From assembly GCA_022749755.1 (NCBI GenBank), contig CM040441.1:24309603-24373602 (forward strand): a stretch of DNA of 64,000 nucleotides, given 5' to 3'. Source of the DNA: Azadirachta indica (Eukaryota > Streptophyta > Magnoliopsida > Sapindales > Meliaceae). The notes under the pieces are model-generated. The model made no database searches and had not been told where the DNA came from. It saw only the letters and a list, made by a program, of their open reading frames with translations. Shown one piece after another: positions 1 to 10,920 of the stretch (position 1 is the stretch's first letter; every line of letters starts with the position of its first letter). A program made the translations under genes and the position numbers.

Positions 1-690
1 TGGCAAGTCTATACAGTATAGCATAAAAAGTTAAAAACTTGTGTGAATACATTCAGTATACTAGGTATAGAAACTGAATACACTGCACCTGCAACGAACA
101 ATTGCTGTGCAACAGTAGAAATATTTATGCAAAGAAGCTCTTTGAGAAGAGCACTTACGAGCAATAATACCCTGCAGACAATTTTAAAACGTTAAGAAGA
201 CAACAGAATATTGTTAATAAATAATAAAAATAATTATTTTATTCAACAAATTGAAGGAACCAATGATCTAACTGACCAGATCTTTAACAAAGATATCAAA
301 TGCAAAGTCCTACAAAACAAGTGAATTTCTGAGAACTATTTCACAAACTGGTATCAACAATGTTAATTTAATCTCCTGATTAAAAATAAAAGTGGGGCTG
401 GGGGGTGTTTGTGCTTGAAGCTTGAAAAGTTTACTCTTAAAAAAATAAAATTACGTCAATCCTCTGTACATGAGGCATACTAAGAAGTTCCCTTCCTGTT
501 GGTGATGATGTCAAACAACACTGATATTTAAGACCCAATCAAGCTCCGAATCCATAAACTCAACTGCTGATGCTATATGGACTCTAGTAAGCAACTGATT
601 AGCCTTGTTTGCACCACTGGAGAACGTTAAACAAGCAAAAAGGTATTAGAATTCCATTCCCCAACAACATCAAAAATTTTCACTGCATGA
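1..690. other. Non-coding flank, mostly featureless
   Basis: AT-rich sequence. Apart from the short open segment on the minus strand annotated at 511-640, I see no supportable gene. Confidence 0.4.
511..640 (-). pseudogene. Exon-like coding fragment, unidentified
   Basis: The minus strand reads about 40 codons without a stop, including the stretch ANKANQLLTRVHIASAVEF, and ends in TGA at 511-513. Residue composition looks like real protein rather than random AT-rich translation. A CTCCAG that could serve as a splice acceptor lies near the start of the good reading. I do not recognise the protein. It may be the last exon of a gene off the left edge in sense, or a gene fragment carried by the duplications. 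No second copy was found in the window. Confidence 0.3.
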
Positions 691-1460
691 CATAACTTCC
701 AGCATCACAGCTTACACAAATATGCCACCAAACACCTGGAACTAAATAAAAATATAAGAATTTGTATCAAGTTGGACTCATTTCCATTCAAAATGTCTGT
801 TGATTAAAACTTAGCGATGTAGTTTAGTTGGAAAATACTCCACATCACCATAACTGCACACTTGTTCTAGAACAACCAAAGATATATATTATAGTTTCCT
901 TGAAGAGCTTGAACCACAAACTTAAAAGTTGAGCAATGAAAATACAAATGGCCACTACTTTATCAGTCTTTTGACATATCACACACATTAGGAGACAAAC
1001 TCTTAAAATTGTAAAAAGATGAAGAAATAAGAAAACATTTTATTTTGTAAGGCTTTGTAGTTTTGATGTTATATTTTGAATGTAGCTCTTTGCACAAGCA
1101 ACATTTCATAACTTGCTGATAAGAATACCACCCTTGTCAATTTCAAAATTATGAGTATTTTCTTTTGATGCATAGTCATATTTGCTTGTCAATTTCGAAG
1201 TAAGTGTTGTGATATAGCATTCTGAAATTGGCATAAGTTAACTCTTCTAGAATATTATGCGGTTAAACAAAAATTAAATTTAGAACATATGTAAATCGTC
1301 TATGTAATACAAGTAAAGACAAAGATTAAATTCGGAACATATATAAATAAAAAAAATGTATATGTAATTGGGTAAAATTAGTTTTTCACAAATTATAATA
1401 GGATAAAAATCACAATTTGCATTAAATAAAGTTACACATTTAAAAATTCTTCCAGCTTAA
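690..1460. repeat. Inverted duplicate of 29590-30260
   Basis: Reverse-complement matches are easy to follow. The block with GTAGTTTAGTTGGAAAATAC near 820-840 pairs with 30080-30120. The paired CTTGTCAATTTC motifs near 1135 and 1185 pair with 29710-29820. The block sits next to the antisense-joined exon unit in both places, so it travelled with that unit. Confidence 0.65.
1265..1445 (-). repeat. Dispersed ~150-bp repeat, copy 1
   Basis: The consensus core, written on this strand, includes GTATTTGGGTGAAATTAGTT and ACAAATTGTAATAGAATAAA. Further copies lie near 7075, 8450, 26370, 29585, 33590, 40400, 56455 and 61495. Here it lies directly 5' of the exon-1 start codon at 1478. Confidence 0.6.
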
Positions 1461-1477
1461 TTTCAAAAAGCCCAACC

Positions 1478-1775
1478 ATGGAATCATCTTCTTCTTCTAT
1501 CCCTTCTTCTCCCATCTCCACCACTACCACCATCCATGCACCATTTCTTTCTACCTCTTTTGCTTCCCACAAACACTCTTTTTCTCATAATCCCTCTCCC
1601 GCCAGTACCGCAACCAACATCAGAGACCCCATTACTCCTTTCTTCGCCTCTGCCCCAAGAATTTAAGTGCCCTGCGACCACACCATTGACTTACGCTTCG
1701 ACTAAGTTGCCGCCAAGATCGCCCAAGAGGGGACTATCGAATGCCATATATTCCCCAACCCAGTTACAGAGAAAG
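1478..1775 (+). pseudogene. Exon 1 of the CPCG family, decayed, joined to antisense exon 2
   Basis: The ATG at 1478 opens a Ser-rich start (MESSSSS). The conserved core TTPLTYASTKLPPRSPKRG is in a different frame (the frame of 1536), so at least one frameshift separates them. By comparison with the copy at 57191, this is an extra four bases in the T/C-rich run near 1548-1560. There is no exon-1 donor. The sequence instead runs directly into the reverse complement of an exon 2 (CATAGCCCAAAAGCTC near 1780). The same head-on junction is seen at 26.1 k, 29.3 k and 33.99 k, so it is an amplified rearrangement and not an isolated break. Confidence 0.6.
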
Positions 1776-2285
1776 TTCTGTGTATAGCCCAAAAGCTCTT
1801 CGATGCAATCAATCTATCATCTTCTTTAGTCATTGCCAAAGAACCAAATAATTTCAATCATAGAACTATCTAAGATTTTTGAACTAAGAATTTTTATCAA
1901 GTGACACAAATACCAGACAACAGAAAGTCAAATGATGATTACACTCCATAATCAATAAGAAGAAGCAAGTATAGGAAAGCAATCATTGGCCAAAAAGGCA
2001 ACAGGATAACCACCATCACATAATAAAAGTCTAACTTATCTTAACTTCGGATTAATTGCTATAACTTGTAAACACATAAATAACAAACAAAAACCATCAA
2101 ATTCAATCAACTTAGTAAAGAAGTAAACCTTGGGTTAGGATTAATTTAGGGCTCTCAATAGAAGCTGGAAAGCCTCTGACCATGAATTTGAGACTGTCAT
2201 GACGACAACTTAATCTAGCACAATTCGACGGCCAAACTCTACTCTATGATTAAGTGGCTAACTCTAACTCTACTACTGAGAAAAT
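1776..2285 (-). pseudogene. Antisense-joined unit A1: exon 1' and truncated exon 2
   Basis: On the minus strand an exon-1-like segment (about 2285-2105) is followed by an intron-like stretch and an exon 2 start at about 1850-1776 (TTTGGCAATGACTAAAG...). The acceptor GGCAG is changed to GGCAA. Exon 2 stops after the AGAGCTTTTGGGCTAT block and meets exon 1 of the opposite strand. The unit is the outer part of the inverted arm that pairs with 45300-45714. Confidence 0.5.
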
Positions 2286-2289
2286 TGGG

Positions 2290-4005
2290 TTTAATTTACC
2301 ACTAACAAATATTATAATTTAATTTAATTTAGGGATGTTGGCAAAAATCCTAACTGAATTTATCATTACTTTTTGCTAGAAATTCTCAAATTAAAACCAA
2401 TAAATTTTACATTATCTTTCTTCTATATTTTACAATTTTTTTTGAAAAAAAAATTAATATCACATTTGTTTGTTAGTTATTGTTAAATCCATTAAATTGA
2501 TTGAAACTAAGTAATTGGTTTTATTTAATTAATAATTTATATATAAATTTAATTATTTGGTTTCTTATAAGCGAATCGGAGAAAAAACAGAAAGGTTTCT
2601 CAATAATGTCTGTTAATAATTTCCTATGATTAGCATAATCCTAACTGGATAACAAATAACAACAATAGTTGATATTAAAGAAAACTCGACCTCCCCCATT
2701 AATTTTATTGTCTGTGCTTTCTTCTTCTTCTTCTTGTCAGAGAGCCATTATTATTACTACTCAGAAACCTGACTGCAACAACACCCCCAATTAATTACTT
2801 ACTTCCCCAACATTAATTAATTCCATATATTCCTCTTCTTTTTGTCGTACATGTATACAAATGTAATTATCAAAATTCTTCTTGCATTTTATGTTTTCTT
2901 ATTTGTGTATTAATTGCATGTGTTCATACTAATGATATACTATATGTTTTCTTATTGTGTGTGTTCATATTAATGATATATAATGTGTGGTTTAAACACA
3001 ATTTCTGATCATTCATATCTAAATTCTTAATTTCCTTTCTCAATCATAAAGCATTAATCAAAATTCACATAAACTAAGAATTAATCCTCCTTGTGTCATT
3101 CATATATTACAGGGTTCTCATCTTAATTAGTATGTTGTCCTACCAAATTCATCCTAAAATATTATCAGTTCTCTATTACTATATATATATATATATATAT
3201 ATATTTCATCACCAAAACCATCCAAAATAAAGTACCCTCAAATTCATCCCAAATCAGTATTTTAACTAAGATTTCATGCATTGTTGTTTTCTAAGAATAA
3301 TTCACAAGAGATTATTAGAACAATAGGGATGGATGTTCTCCAAAACAGCCTAAAGCCAACGCCGAGCATTAATGAAGCTAAAGCTTCTTGCTCAACACAA
3401 GCTAACTGATTTTACAGTTAATATGATTTTTCTTGGCAATTTAATTTACAAGTGATTTCCGATTTTTGTTATATATACGGGTAGTCAAAATAAAACGTAA
3501 TAAAGTGAATTGAACTCACAATTATAAACCAACAAATTAATTCAAACCTCATGCATGATTAATTAGAATATAACGTTTATTTCTTGGTCAATTTTAATTT
3601 ATTTATTGGAGTTCGATACAAAAATTGGCTACACCTACATACATTTCCAACTATAACTTGTCTCTACTAAAAAATAGCATTTGATTTTCCATTATCTCGA
3701 TCTAAGTGTACCAATAAAATAAACAAATTAAGCAACGTAACACTTGTTTTAAAGTCAGAATCCGGAAAATCCTTTAACACGTACACAGCAACCAAAAACA
3801 ATTTAATTAATAATAACGAGTTGGATCATACATACATCAAAATTTACGAAACCAAATAAACTGACTTTATTAATTGTTGATATACATATTAATACTGTAC
3901 GATCGATACATAGAAGTGTGGTACACAAAATCTAATGTCCTATATACGAAATCTTTGAAATTGTAGAGCTAGCTAGCTTAGAGCTAGAGTTTTCTTGCTT
4001 CTCGA
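2290..4005. other. 3' flank of GDSL copy, no gene
   Basis: AT-rich DNA within the left arm. It contains a CTT run near 2722-2736, an AT tract at 3180-3204, and long stretches that match 43400-45290 inverted. No further coding sequence was recognised. Confidence 0.5.
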
Positions 4006-4009
4006 TCGT

Positions 4010-4986
4010 CTACAAAACGCAATGGTCAACATTTGGAAGACGAATCTCTGGCTGAATAAAGTTATTTCCACTGATGACCTTTTCTACAATGTATTTGTTT
4101 GCTTCCTCGCTAAGATGAAATCCGTCTTCTCGAAACAACACCTTCGGATCGTTCGACTTGTCGCGAAGAAGATCCATGAAAGCGTTGTAGTAATCAACAC
4201 CTGCTGCTGGGACTGAGAGTAGGAAACACTACTACTGTCTCCAAGTTCAGACCACGCTTGCGAAATTGCACGCTTGAGGTGATGATTGTGATTCTTGGCA
4301 AGGATGTTGAGCCCGGTATGGCAGTCGTCTATGTCCAACGCCGCTGGATTGGTGTCGTTAAGCAGAGAAATGTAGCCTGGGAAACATCCTAATGGTAGCA
4401 TTCCAGGGACTAAGATATTGGATACACCAGCTGCTTTTCTGATTTCGGACATGTCTATGATGTTGTCGACTATGAGCGGCGTGTAATGTTCTCCAACTTG
4501 TACGATGGATTTGCCACTCGAGAACGCGTACTTGTAATCGTTGCTTCCGACATCCACCACGAATAAAGCCCTCCGAAATATCTGTCGACAATGGAGACGA
4601 TCGGAGTTGCAGACAAGCGGGAGATAGCTGCCGAAGGAAACAAGCTGTGATGTTACGGAGTCTGCTGATGGAACTTGAATGTGATTCTCTCGAAGAAAGC
4701 GTTTGCTAAGAACCATAGCATTTTCAGTAGCGAAGGTAGCGCCGTAGGGGAGTTGGTGATGTTGTTGATGTGAAAGTGAATAGGGTTGTGGAGAAGGAAG
4801 ATGGAAGGAAGAAGCGAGTTGATCGATGATGAGATGAGAGCCTGGAGAAGAATCTCTGACGCCAAAGCTGTATATGGCGTTAAAAGGACATCCCTTGATA
4901 ACTTGTGCATCACAGCAAGTGATGAACAAGAGAGATGATAGCTGGATTATTGCCACAAGAATCTTGAAAGAGTAGAGAGAAGCCAT
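4010..4986 (-). pseudogene. GDSL esterase/lipase-like pseudogene, left copy
   Basis: Translation from the ATG at 4986 gives a hydrophobic signal-like N-terminus (about residues 1-27, ending CCDAQ). GDSL-family landmarks follow: the PYGATFAT block, LFVVDVGSNDYKYAF (block III, G-x-N-D), VPGMLPLGCFPGYIS, and DDCHTGLN. Members of this family are secreted serine esterases of about 350-380 residues. The nucleophile block (normally FGDSLSDTGN) reads FGVRDSSPGS, so the catalytic Ser motif is missing. The following segment up to LIIDQLA is also deleted. Relative to the right copy, a 7-nt loss near 4196-4200 shifts the frame just before the TDYYNAF block, so the terminal D-G-F-H-L block is read out of frame. 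No introns interrupt it, although most plant relatives have several. A retrocopy is possible. Confidence 0.8.
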
Positions 4987-5017
4987 GGTATGTTGAGCTG
5001 TAAGTTGTAACACAGAG

Positions 5018-5080
5018 AAAGAGAGAGAGAGAGAGGCGTAGATAAATCACGTTAAAATATATCATTACTATATTTATAAC
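5018..5080 (-). promoter_or_regulatory. TATA box and GA/CT tract of the GDSL copy
   Basis: A TATAAATA box on the minus strand (5071-5078) lies about 85 bases before the ATG, with a GA/CT microsatellite in the leader (about 5018-5035). The same arrangement is kept at 42307-42375. Confidence 0.55.
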
Positions 5081-5439
5081 AAGCTAAGGCAAATCCTAGT
5101 CTTTTAGGGTAATAGTAAGTAACTAAAACTCTAATAATATATCCACCTTCCTGGAAGGTTAAAAAAACTGCTCTTCGTTTTATGTTACAACACTAGGATT
5201 AATTTCCATTTCCCTTTCTGATCAGGAGTCCGCGTAAATATATTTACATATATATCAGCTTAATTAAGTTTGATGAATTTTTAATTTTACGTTAATTCTG
5301 GTGAGGGAAGGAGTTTTAGGGAAATTAATAGGGATCAGTAAGGACATCTGTGTTGGAAACTTGAAATTGAAATTGAAATAACCAAACCGTAGTTAGTAGA
5401 AATAATATATCCAGTTGTTGACTAACCAAAAGAATTAAA

Positions 5440-6180
5440 AAGTCTAAAATATCTTTACTTTCATTTTTTAAATTTAAATTGAAACTTTTAATATATTTTA
5501 AGTAGAAATAATATCCAGTTCTTTTACTTTTATTTTACTTATAAAATCTGATTTCTTGTATACATAACTTTTTTCATTAGATAAACTTACATAAAAGTAA
5601 AAGAACAAAATTTAATTAAATTTTACATATTTTCTTATTTAAAAATTATTTGTTTTCATGGAAAATTATTCAAGTTTTAGTTTAATACACTAAAAACCCT
5701 TTTATCAATAGCAATTGTTATTTAAATTAAAAAAGTAAAAAAAAATAAAATGCAAGAATTTACAAATTAAAACATTTAATAATTTACTTTTTAATCAAAT
5801 TTAAAAAAATGTAAATATATATCTGTATACTAATTAAAAAAGGAAATTAACAGTATTTATTTATTACAAATATAAAGAATCAAAATTATTTTCCATATTT
5901 CTTAATTTTAATTAAATTAAATTATTTAAAAATATATAAAAATATATCAATTTTTAATTCTATTAACTTGACACTGTATTTCTAATTCACATGTTATAAT
6001 TTATTATTTTCATTTTATTTAAAATATAATAATATAGTTGAGGGATTAAATTTTTTATATAATAATAATTATCATTTTGATTTATTGCCACAAAAATCAT
6101 GGAATAAATCTTAAAAACAGTCTAATGACAATCAACTAATCATTTATTTTTATTCTTAATTTATTATTAATTTTTTCTAA
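5440..6180. repeat. AT-rich flank repeat, four copies
   Basis: The block containing TTAGATAAACTTAC and GGAAAATTATTCAAG is also found at about 9720-10920 (inverted), 41190-41935 (inverted) and 54780-55650 (same orientation as here). Two of the copies flank the GDSL pseudogenes and two flank the CPCG-family genes. It is therefore either a mobile element or a shared duplication end. Confidence 0.5.
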
Positions 6181-6359
6181 AATTAATAATATCCGTAATA
6201 ATATAAATTAAATAAGTATTTCATTAAATATGCTTCATTAGCATATATTATCAACAAAATTGAAGTGGCATAGTGTTTAGTAAGTTATTCAAACTCTTTA
6301 AGGTCTAAGTTTATGTCTATGTAACTGTAATTTTTTACTCAAATTTAACAAGTCAAATC

Positions 6360-6425
6360 AGGTCAGGACCTGCGGAGATTTGTAACCCAAACCCGACGCA
6401 TTGCCATCCAATCCATACTTTTAAC
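6360..6425. repeat. G/C-rich patch resembling a DNA-element end
   Basis: The stretch AGGACCTGCGGAGATTTG followed by CGACGCATTGCCATCC resembles the ends of the element at 23667-24803 and the G-rich patch at 9086-9290 (TGGCAAAAATCCCC). It is only a fragment. Confidence 0.3.
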
Positions 6426-6638
6426 TTGTTTACTTTTTTATTTTTATTTGTTGGTTTCAATGATAGGGCATGGAATTTTTTTTCATATGATTTTTGTATT
6501 TCTAACCTTTTTATTGCGTATATTTAGTGAAATTTAAACCTCTAAAGTTTAATTTAATAAAATAATTTGGTGGATTTAGTTTTTAATTATTACTTTAAAG
6601 AAAAAGGCAATCCCAACGAGCTCTGCAAAGGAGAACAT

Positions 6639-6817
6639 AAAGAGGAGATTGAGATGCCACGGAGTGTTTAGCTTAGGTGGTTGATCCACTTATTTGGTGC
6701 CTGCTTAGGTTCGAGTTTGAGGTATATAAGAGAAAAAAAAATGTATATGCATTTGGGCTTAGTACACCCCCCTTACATTTTTTTAAAAGAAAAAAGAAAA
6801 AGAGGAGATTGAGATGC
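6639..6817 (+). mobile_element. tRNA-derived SINE with 19-bp target-site duplication
   Basis: A body of about 141 bases (6658-6798) is bracketed by perfect copies of AAAGAGGAGATTGAGATGC at 6639-6657 and 6799-6817. Inside are a pol III A box (TAGCTTAGGTGG, 6669-6680) and B box (GGTTCGAGTTT, 6708-6718). Box spacing is tRNA-like. An A-rich 3' end lies just before the second duplication. This is the signature of LINE-assisted retroposition of a short plant SINE. The perfect duplications suggest a fairly recent insertion. Confidence 0.85.
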
Positions 6818-6819
6818 TA

Positions 6820-8030
6820 ACAAGATAAAAAGGGATATTGTAGTGCTCATCACCTTTTACTTCTAAGGAAAATGACAAATGAGCTTGACCGCTAATATAT
6901 TATTATTTTAATCCTTCAATGTAATTAAAATAATAAAATAAAATATATTTTTATTATTATTAACAATCCCGTGCTTACTATTTTTAATATATATATAATC
7001 ATGTATAGATATTAAGATACTGTTTAATGTTGGCAATAATTTTTTTCAATATTATTGGTTGATTTGTATGACAATAAATCAAAAAAAATGTATACATATT
7101 TGTGTGAAATTAATTTGTACAAATTGTAATAGAACAATAATCACAAATTACATCAAATAAAATTACTCATATAAAATTTCTCTTTTTAGAATAAACGTTA
7201 AAAAAAATATTAGTAGAAAATAAAACTTGAGAATTGAGGTTAAATAAGTTTTTTTTCTTGTAGAAGAGCACTTTCATTCATCCAATAAAGTATATCAAAA
7301 TCTTATATTTTCAAATCTATCTATATATATTCACATTGTAAAAAGTTAACGATAAAATTGAGCCATCAACTCAATCAGTAAATCTAAGCATATATAACAA
7401 AAATTATTAGGATATCGATGGTATCGATGGGAATATATGGATGAAGATGCGCATATTGCAAAGATATATAATAATAATTCAGTTATATATTAAACAAGGA
7501 GTGAACTTAATTAGGACGTATTGTTAGTGGTGGAGGGTTTGGCTTGTCTTTCCTAATTTGTACTTTATTGCATTAATGTAACATTCAGAAGTTTTCAAGG
7601 TAATGTTGTGAGATTGTATTTGGCTTTGAATCTGTATTATGATGGTTTTGCAGGTTTTCTTTGCATTTACTTACAGTTTCAGCTAAGTTCAAATTAATAA
7701 GTTGGTTGAGACAACAAATGGGTTGGTCAGTCGAACCAGTACCGTTCAATGAAATAAACCATTTGCACAAACATAGCGTATGGAAAACAAGATGTTATAG
7801 AAGAAGAGATCCCTTAAATGAATATATACATGACTGTGCAAATACTACATTTCATCTAAAATATATACAATTAAGATTTCCTCTGCTTCAGGACTTCAGA
7901 CTAAGTCATCACTAGAACTGTACTTTGTTTCCACCTTCCATTCAACCTCGACTAAAGCAAAACATAAATCTGTAATGTTTTTCCTGAACCTCCAGAGTTG
8001 TACCATGAAACTTATCTTCAACCTGTTATC
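6820..8030. other. AT-rich intergenic DNA with a weak ORF
   Basis: Includes the dispersed 150-bp repeat near 7075. A plus-strand open stretch (7661-7915, ...FKLISWLRQQMGWSVEP...) follows a possible acceptor TTTTGCAG at about 7646-7653. I do not recognise it and would not call it a gene. Confidence 0.35.
7075..7185 (-). repeat. Dispersed ~150-bp repeat, copy 2
   Basis: ATTTGTGTGAAATTAATTTG and ATAATCACAAATTACATC match the family core. The copy is partial. Confidence 0.5.
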
Positions 8031-8449
8031 TGCACTTATTAACTATTAATGACCGAATTTCTAAAATGCTTTATACTATATTGAGCAAAAATTACTATTA
8101 TTTTATGAAAATGTTTATAATTTGTTAAATATTTTTTAAACTATTTATATTTAATTATTTATATCATCATAATGTGTATGCTAATATTTAATTATTAAAA
8201 GTCCTAAAGGTTGTATTTTACGATATAGTTATTTGTAATATAAGAATGTTATGTTTGGATTTAATTATCGAGTTAAAGACTTAATTTTGTTGCTAATATT
8301 TTGCATATTATGGGAGTATGTTAAATTACTCTTTTTGTAATATGTTAAGATATTTAAATTAATATACTCTTTTCATAACAAGGATTACTTTGTTTAATCG
8401 TAATTTTTATTTTCAATTTATTTTAATATTTTTTATTTATTATAAAAGA

Positions 8450-8600
8450 ATTTATACATGCATAATTTTATTTAGTACAACTTGTGTTTTTTGTTCTATT
8501 ACAACTTGTGAGAAATTAATTTCACCCACATACATAAACATGTTTTTAATTTATATATATTTCTAATTTAATTTTTATTTTTACTTGTATTCCATGAATG
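8450..8600 (+). repeat. Dispersed ~150-bp repeat, copy 3
   Basis: Plus-strand orientation with TGAGAAATTAATTTCACCC and ATGTTTTTAATTTATATATA. It is the mirror partner of the copy at 56455. Confidence 0.6.
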
Positions 8601-9085
8601 ATTTTGTAGAATTCTTTGAGTTATTAATCTAACTGATGTTATGTTGGTATTGGCCTTGATTACTTTTCTATTTTGTTGAATACTGAATATATCTTTTAAC
8701 TTGCAACAATACCAAATATGGAAAAGAAACTCAAAAATTTTAAGTTGTAAATTTATATTACTTAAATCCTTTTTACTTAATTATTTTTTATTTAACTGGT
8801 TGACCAAGTTTAATTTTTAAAATACGTAAATAGTGTATAGGTATTTAGTTGAAACAAAAATAATAACTATGTTAAGAGAGAGATCCTAATTAAATGATTA
8901 GCAAAACCAAAACTGTTTGCCATGTTCGTTGTTCATCTCTACATTTGACCATGACAATGGAGAAACTAAGCATGAAAAACCTTTATATATACACTAAACT
9001 TGACTAAATTTATATTGACTTTTAGTAAATGTTCAAGGATTAGAGATTAACACTTTTAAGAATTGAGTAATCAAAACTTTTGATT

Positions 9086-9290
9086 ATCGATGGCAAAAAT
9101 CCCCACTAGGCCGAGGGCTTGCGGGGCCCTAACCTGTTTGGATCGGGGATCTGAGAGGGGTGGCAGCGAAAAAACGGGGATCGAGTTGAGTTCAGGGCTG
9201 AATTTTCAACCTCATTACAAAATCGGGTCAGGGACGGGGACAAGTCTTAATCCCCAACCCGACCATGTTTTCCCGCTCCAAACTTTCAAT
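9086..9290 (+). repeat. G/C-rich element end
   Basis: An island of high GC in AT-rich DNA begins TGGCAAAAATCCCCACTAGG and contains repeated GGGGA/CGGGGAC words. The same kind of sequence terminates the element at 23667-24803, so this is probably one end of a related, degraded DNA element. The 70-codon ORF inside it is a by-product of the composition. Confidence 0.35.
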
Positions 9291-9719
9291 TTAATTGATT
9301 AATTACAGAAATATCCATTATATTTACATAATTACAAGTATATTATAATATGACTTATTATTTTTATATAATTTTTATTGATTTTTATATTATCAATTAC
9401 AAATTATTTTTTTTTAAAAAATCATTTATCAAACAAATAAACAATGTACATACTAATATAACTTATTAATTTTTTTCAATCTATTATTGTGCTAATATAA
9501 TCAAAATTATTAAATATAAGTATATTATTTAAAAGGATATATATGTCAAAATATCAATTTTTAAACTTTTTATTTTGTAAAAACAAATAATTTAATACTT
9601 ATTTTCATATATTTTAAAATAAAAAACAAACATATCATTTAAATTTAGATTTCAATTAAATTCATATTTCAATCATATTCAGAATTGAGATAAAAAAAAT
9701 AGACGCTACCTAAAATATA

Positions 9720-10920
9720 AAAAATGATGACTTAATCATCATTAGAATGATTTTAGATGATTCACATTGCAATAAATCAAAATGATAATTATTTATACTC
9801 AATTATATAAAATTTTAATCCTTCAACTATGTTATTATATTTTAAAAAAATCTTAGTGGAAAAAATCCTAAGATAAACTATCTAACTACAATAATGTACT
9901 GAAATTTGAAATTTGAATATCATAAGATTTATTAATAAAATTGATGATAAATATTCTTAAAGTTTGCAAAAATGCCAGATACTCTTAACATTTGGGTGGA
10001 TAGATGCTCTTTAAAATTTGAAAAGATAGATGGATAGCAAAGTAAGAAATTATTATTTTCACATCTGCTAGTTGACTTATTAGGTTATTATTATTTTTGT
10101 CCTTAAAAATTTATTGAAATAATAAAGTAAGATATATTTTTTTAATTACAACAATTTAGCTTTTATTATGTACAACATACTAAGAACTAAAAAGTTAAAA
10201 TTGAAACTTTCTCTTCTAATTTTTTATTTTAATAAAATATAAATAGAAAAATACTATCGTAAAAAAAACAACTAACGATGAGTTGGGACAAACTTAGATC
10301 ATTATTTTACGAGAAAAGAAAAGGGCAAGGAGCATTTATCAAATATTTAAAAGAAAGAAATTTAAATAAAACAAGAACATTAAATTATAATATGTGAATT
10401 AAAAATCTAGTGTCATGTTAATAGAATTAAAAATTAGACATCTTTTTATATTTTTATTAAATAATTTAATTTAGTTTTAATTTAAAATATAGGAAAGATA
10501 TTTTTTATTCTTTTTATTTGTTATAAATAAACAAAACATTATTAGATTCACATTTTTTAATTAATACAATGACATATATTTACGTTTTCTAAATTTGATT
10601 AAAAAGTAAGTTATTAAATTTTAAACTTTTAAATACTTATATTCATTTTTTTAGTTGTTTATTTAATTAACCATTGTTCCTGATAAAAGATTTTTAGTTT
10701 ATAAAATAAATAAATAAATAAATAATTCTCCATGAAAGCAAATAATTTTTTAAATAAAAAAATATGTGAACTTTTAATTAAATTTTGTTCTTGTATTTTT
10801 AGGCAAGTTTATCTAATAACAGAGTTATATAAAGAAAAAAAATTGAATTTTATATGAAAAATGAAGGAGTGGCAGTAGCATTACTCTTTGATTAAAAAAA
10901 TGTGTGATTTAAAAAGTAAA
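9720..10920. repeat. AT-rich flank repeat, copy 2
   Basis: Inverted match to 5440-6180, best around 10800-10880 (GGCAAGTTTATCTAATAAC and ATGAAGGAGTGGCAGTAGCA). Confidence 0.5.

Larger units (their letters stand above)
1778..6180. repeat. Inverted repeat 1, left arm (GDSL copy)
   Basis: This arm pairs, inverted, with 41190-45714. Landmarks shared in mirror order are the antisense-joined exon unit, the LTR-free flank with CCAACATCCCTAAATTAAAT, the GDSL pseudogene with its TATA box and CT/GA repeat, and an AT-rich distal flank ending near 6180. The right arm carries an extra TA tract, a local inversion and the retrotransposon at its outer end. Confidence 0.8.

Noticed and set aside
6658..6798. 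tRNA gene
   Set aside because: A and B boxes are present, but no cloverleaf can be folded and the body is bracketed by target-site duplications, so it is a SINE.
7661..7915. 84-codon plus-strand ORF
   Set aside because: A possible acceptor precedes it but no homologous copy, donor or recognisable motif supports a gene.
9090..9302. 70-codon ORF MAKIPTRPRACG...
   Set aside because: It lies in a G/C-rich element-end patch that resembles other non-coding patches; no splice sites and no protein-like conservation.
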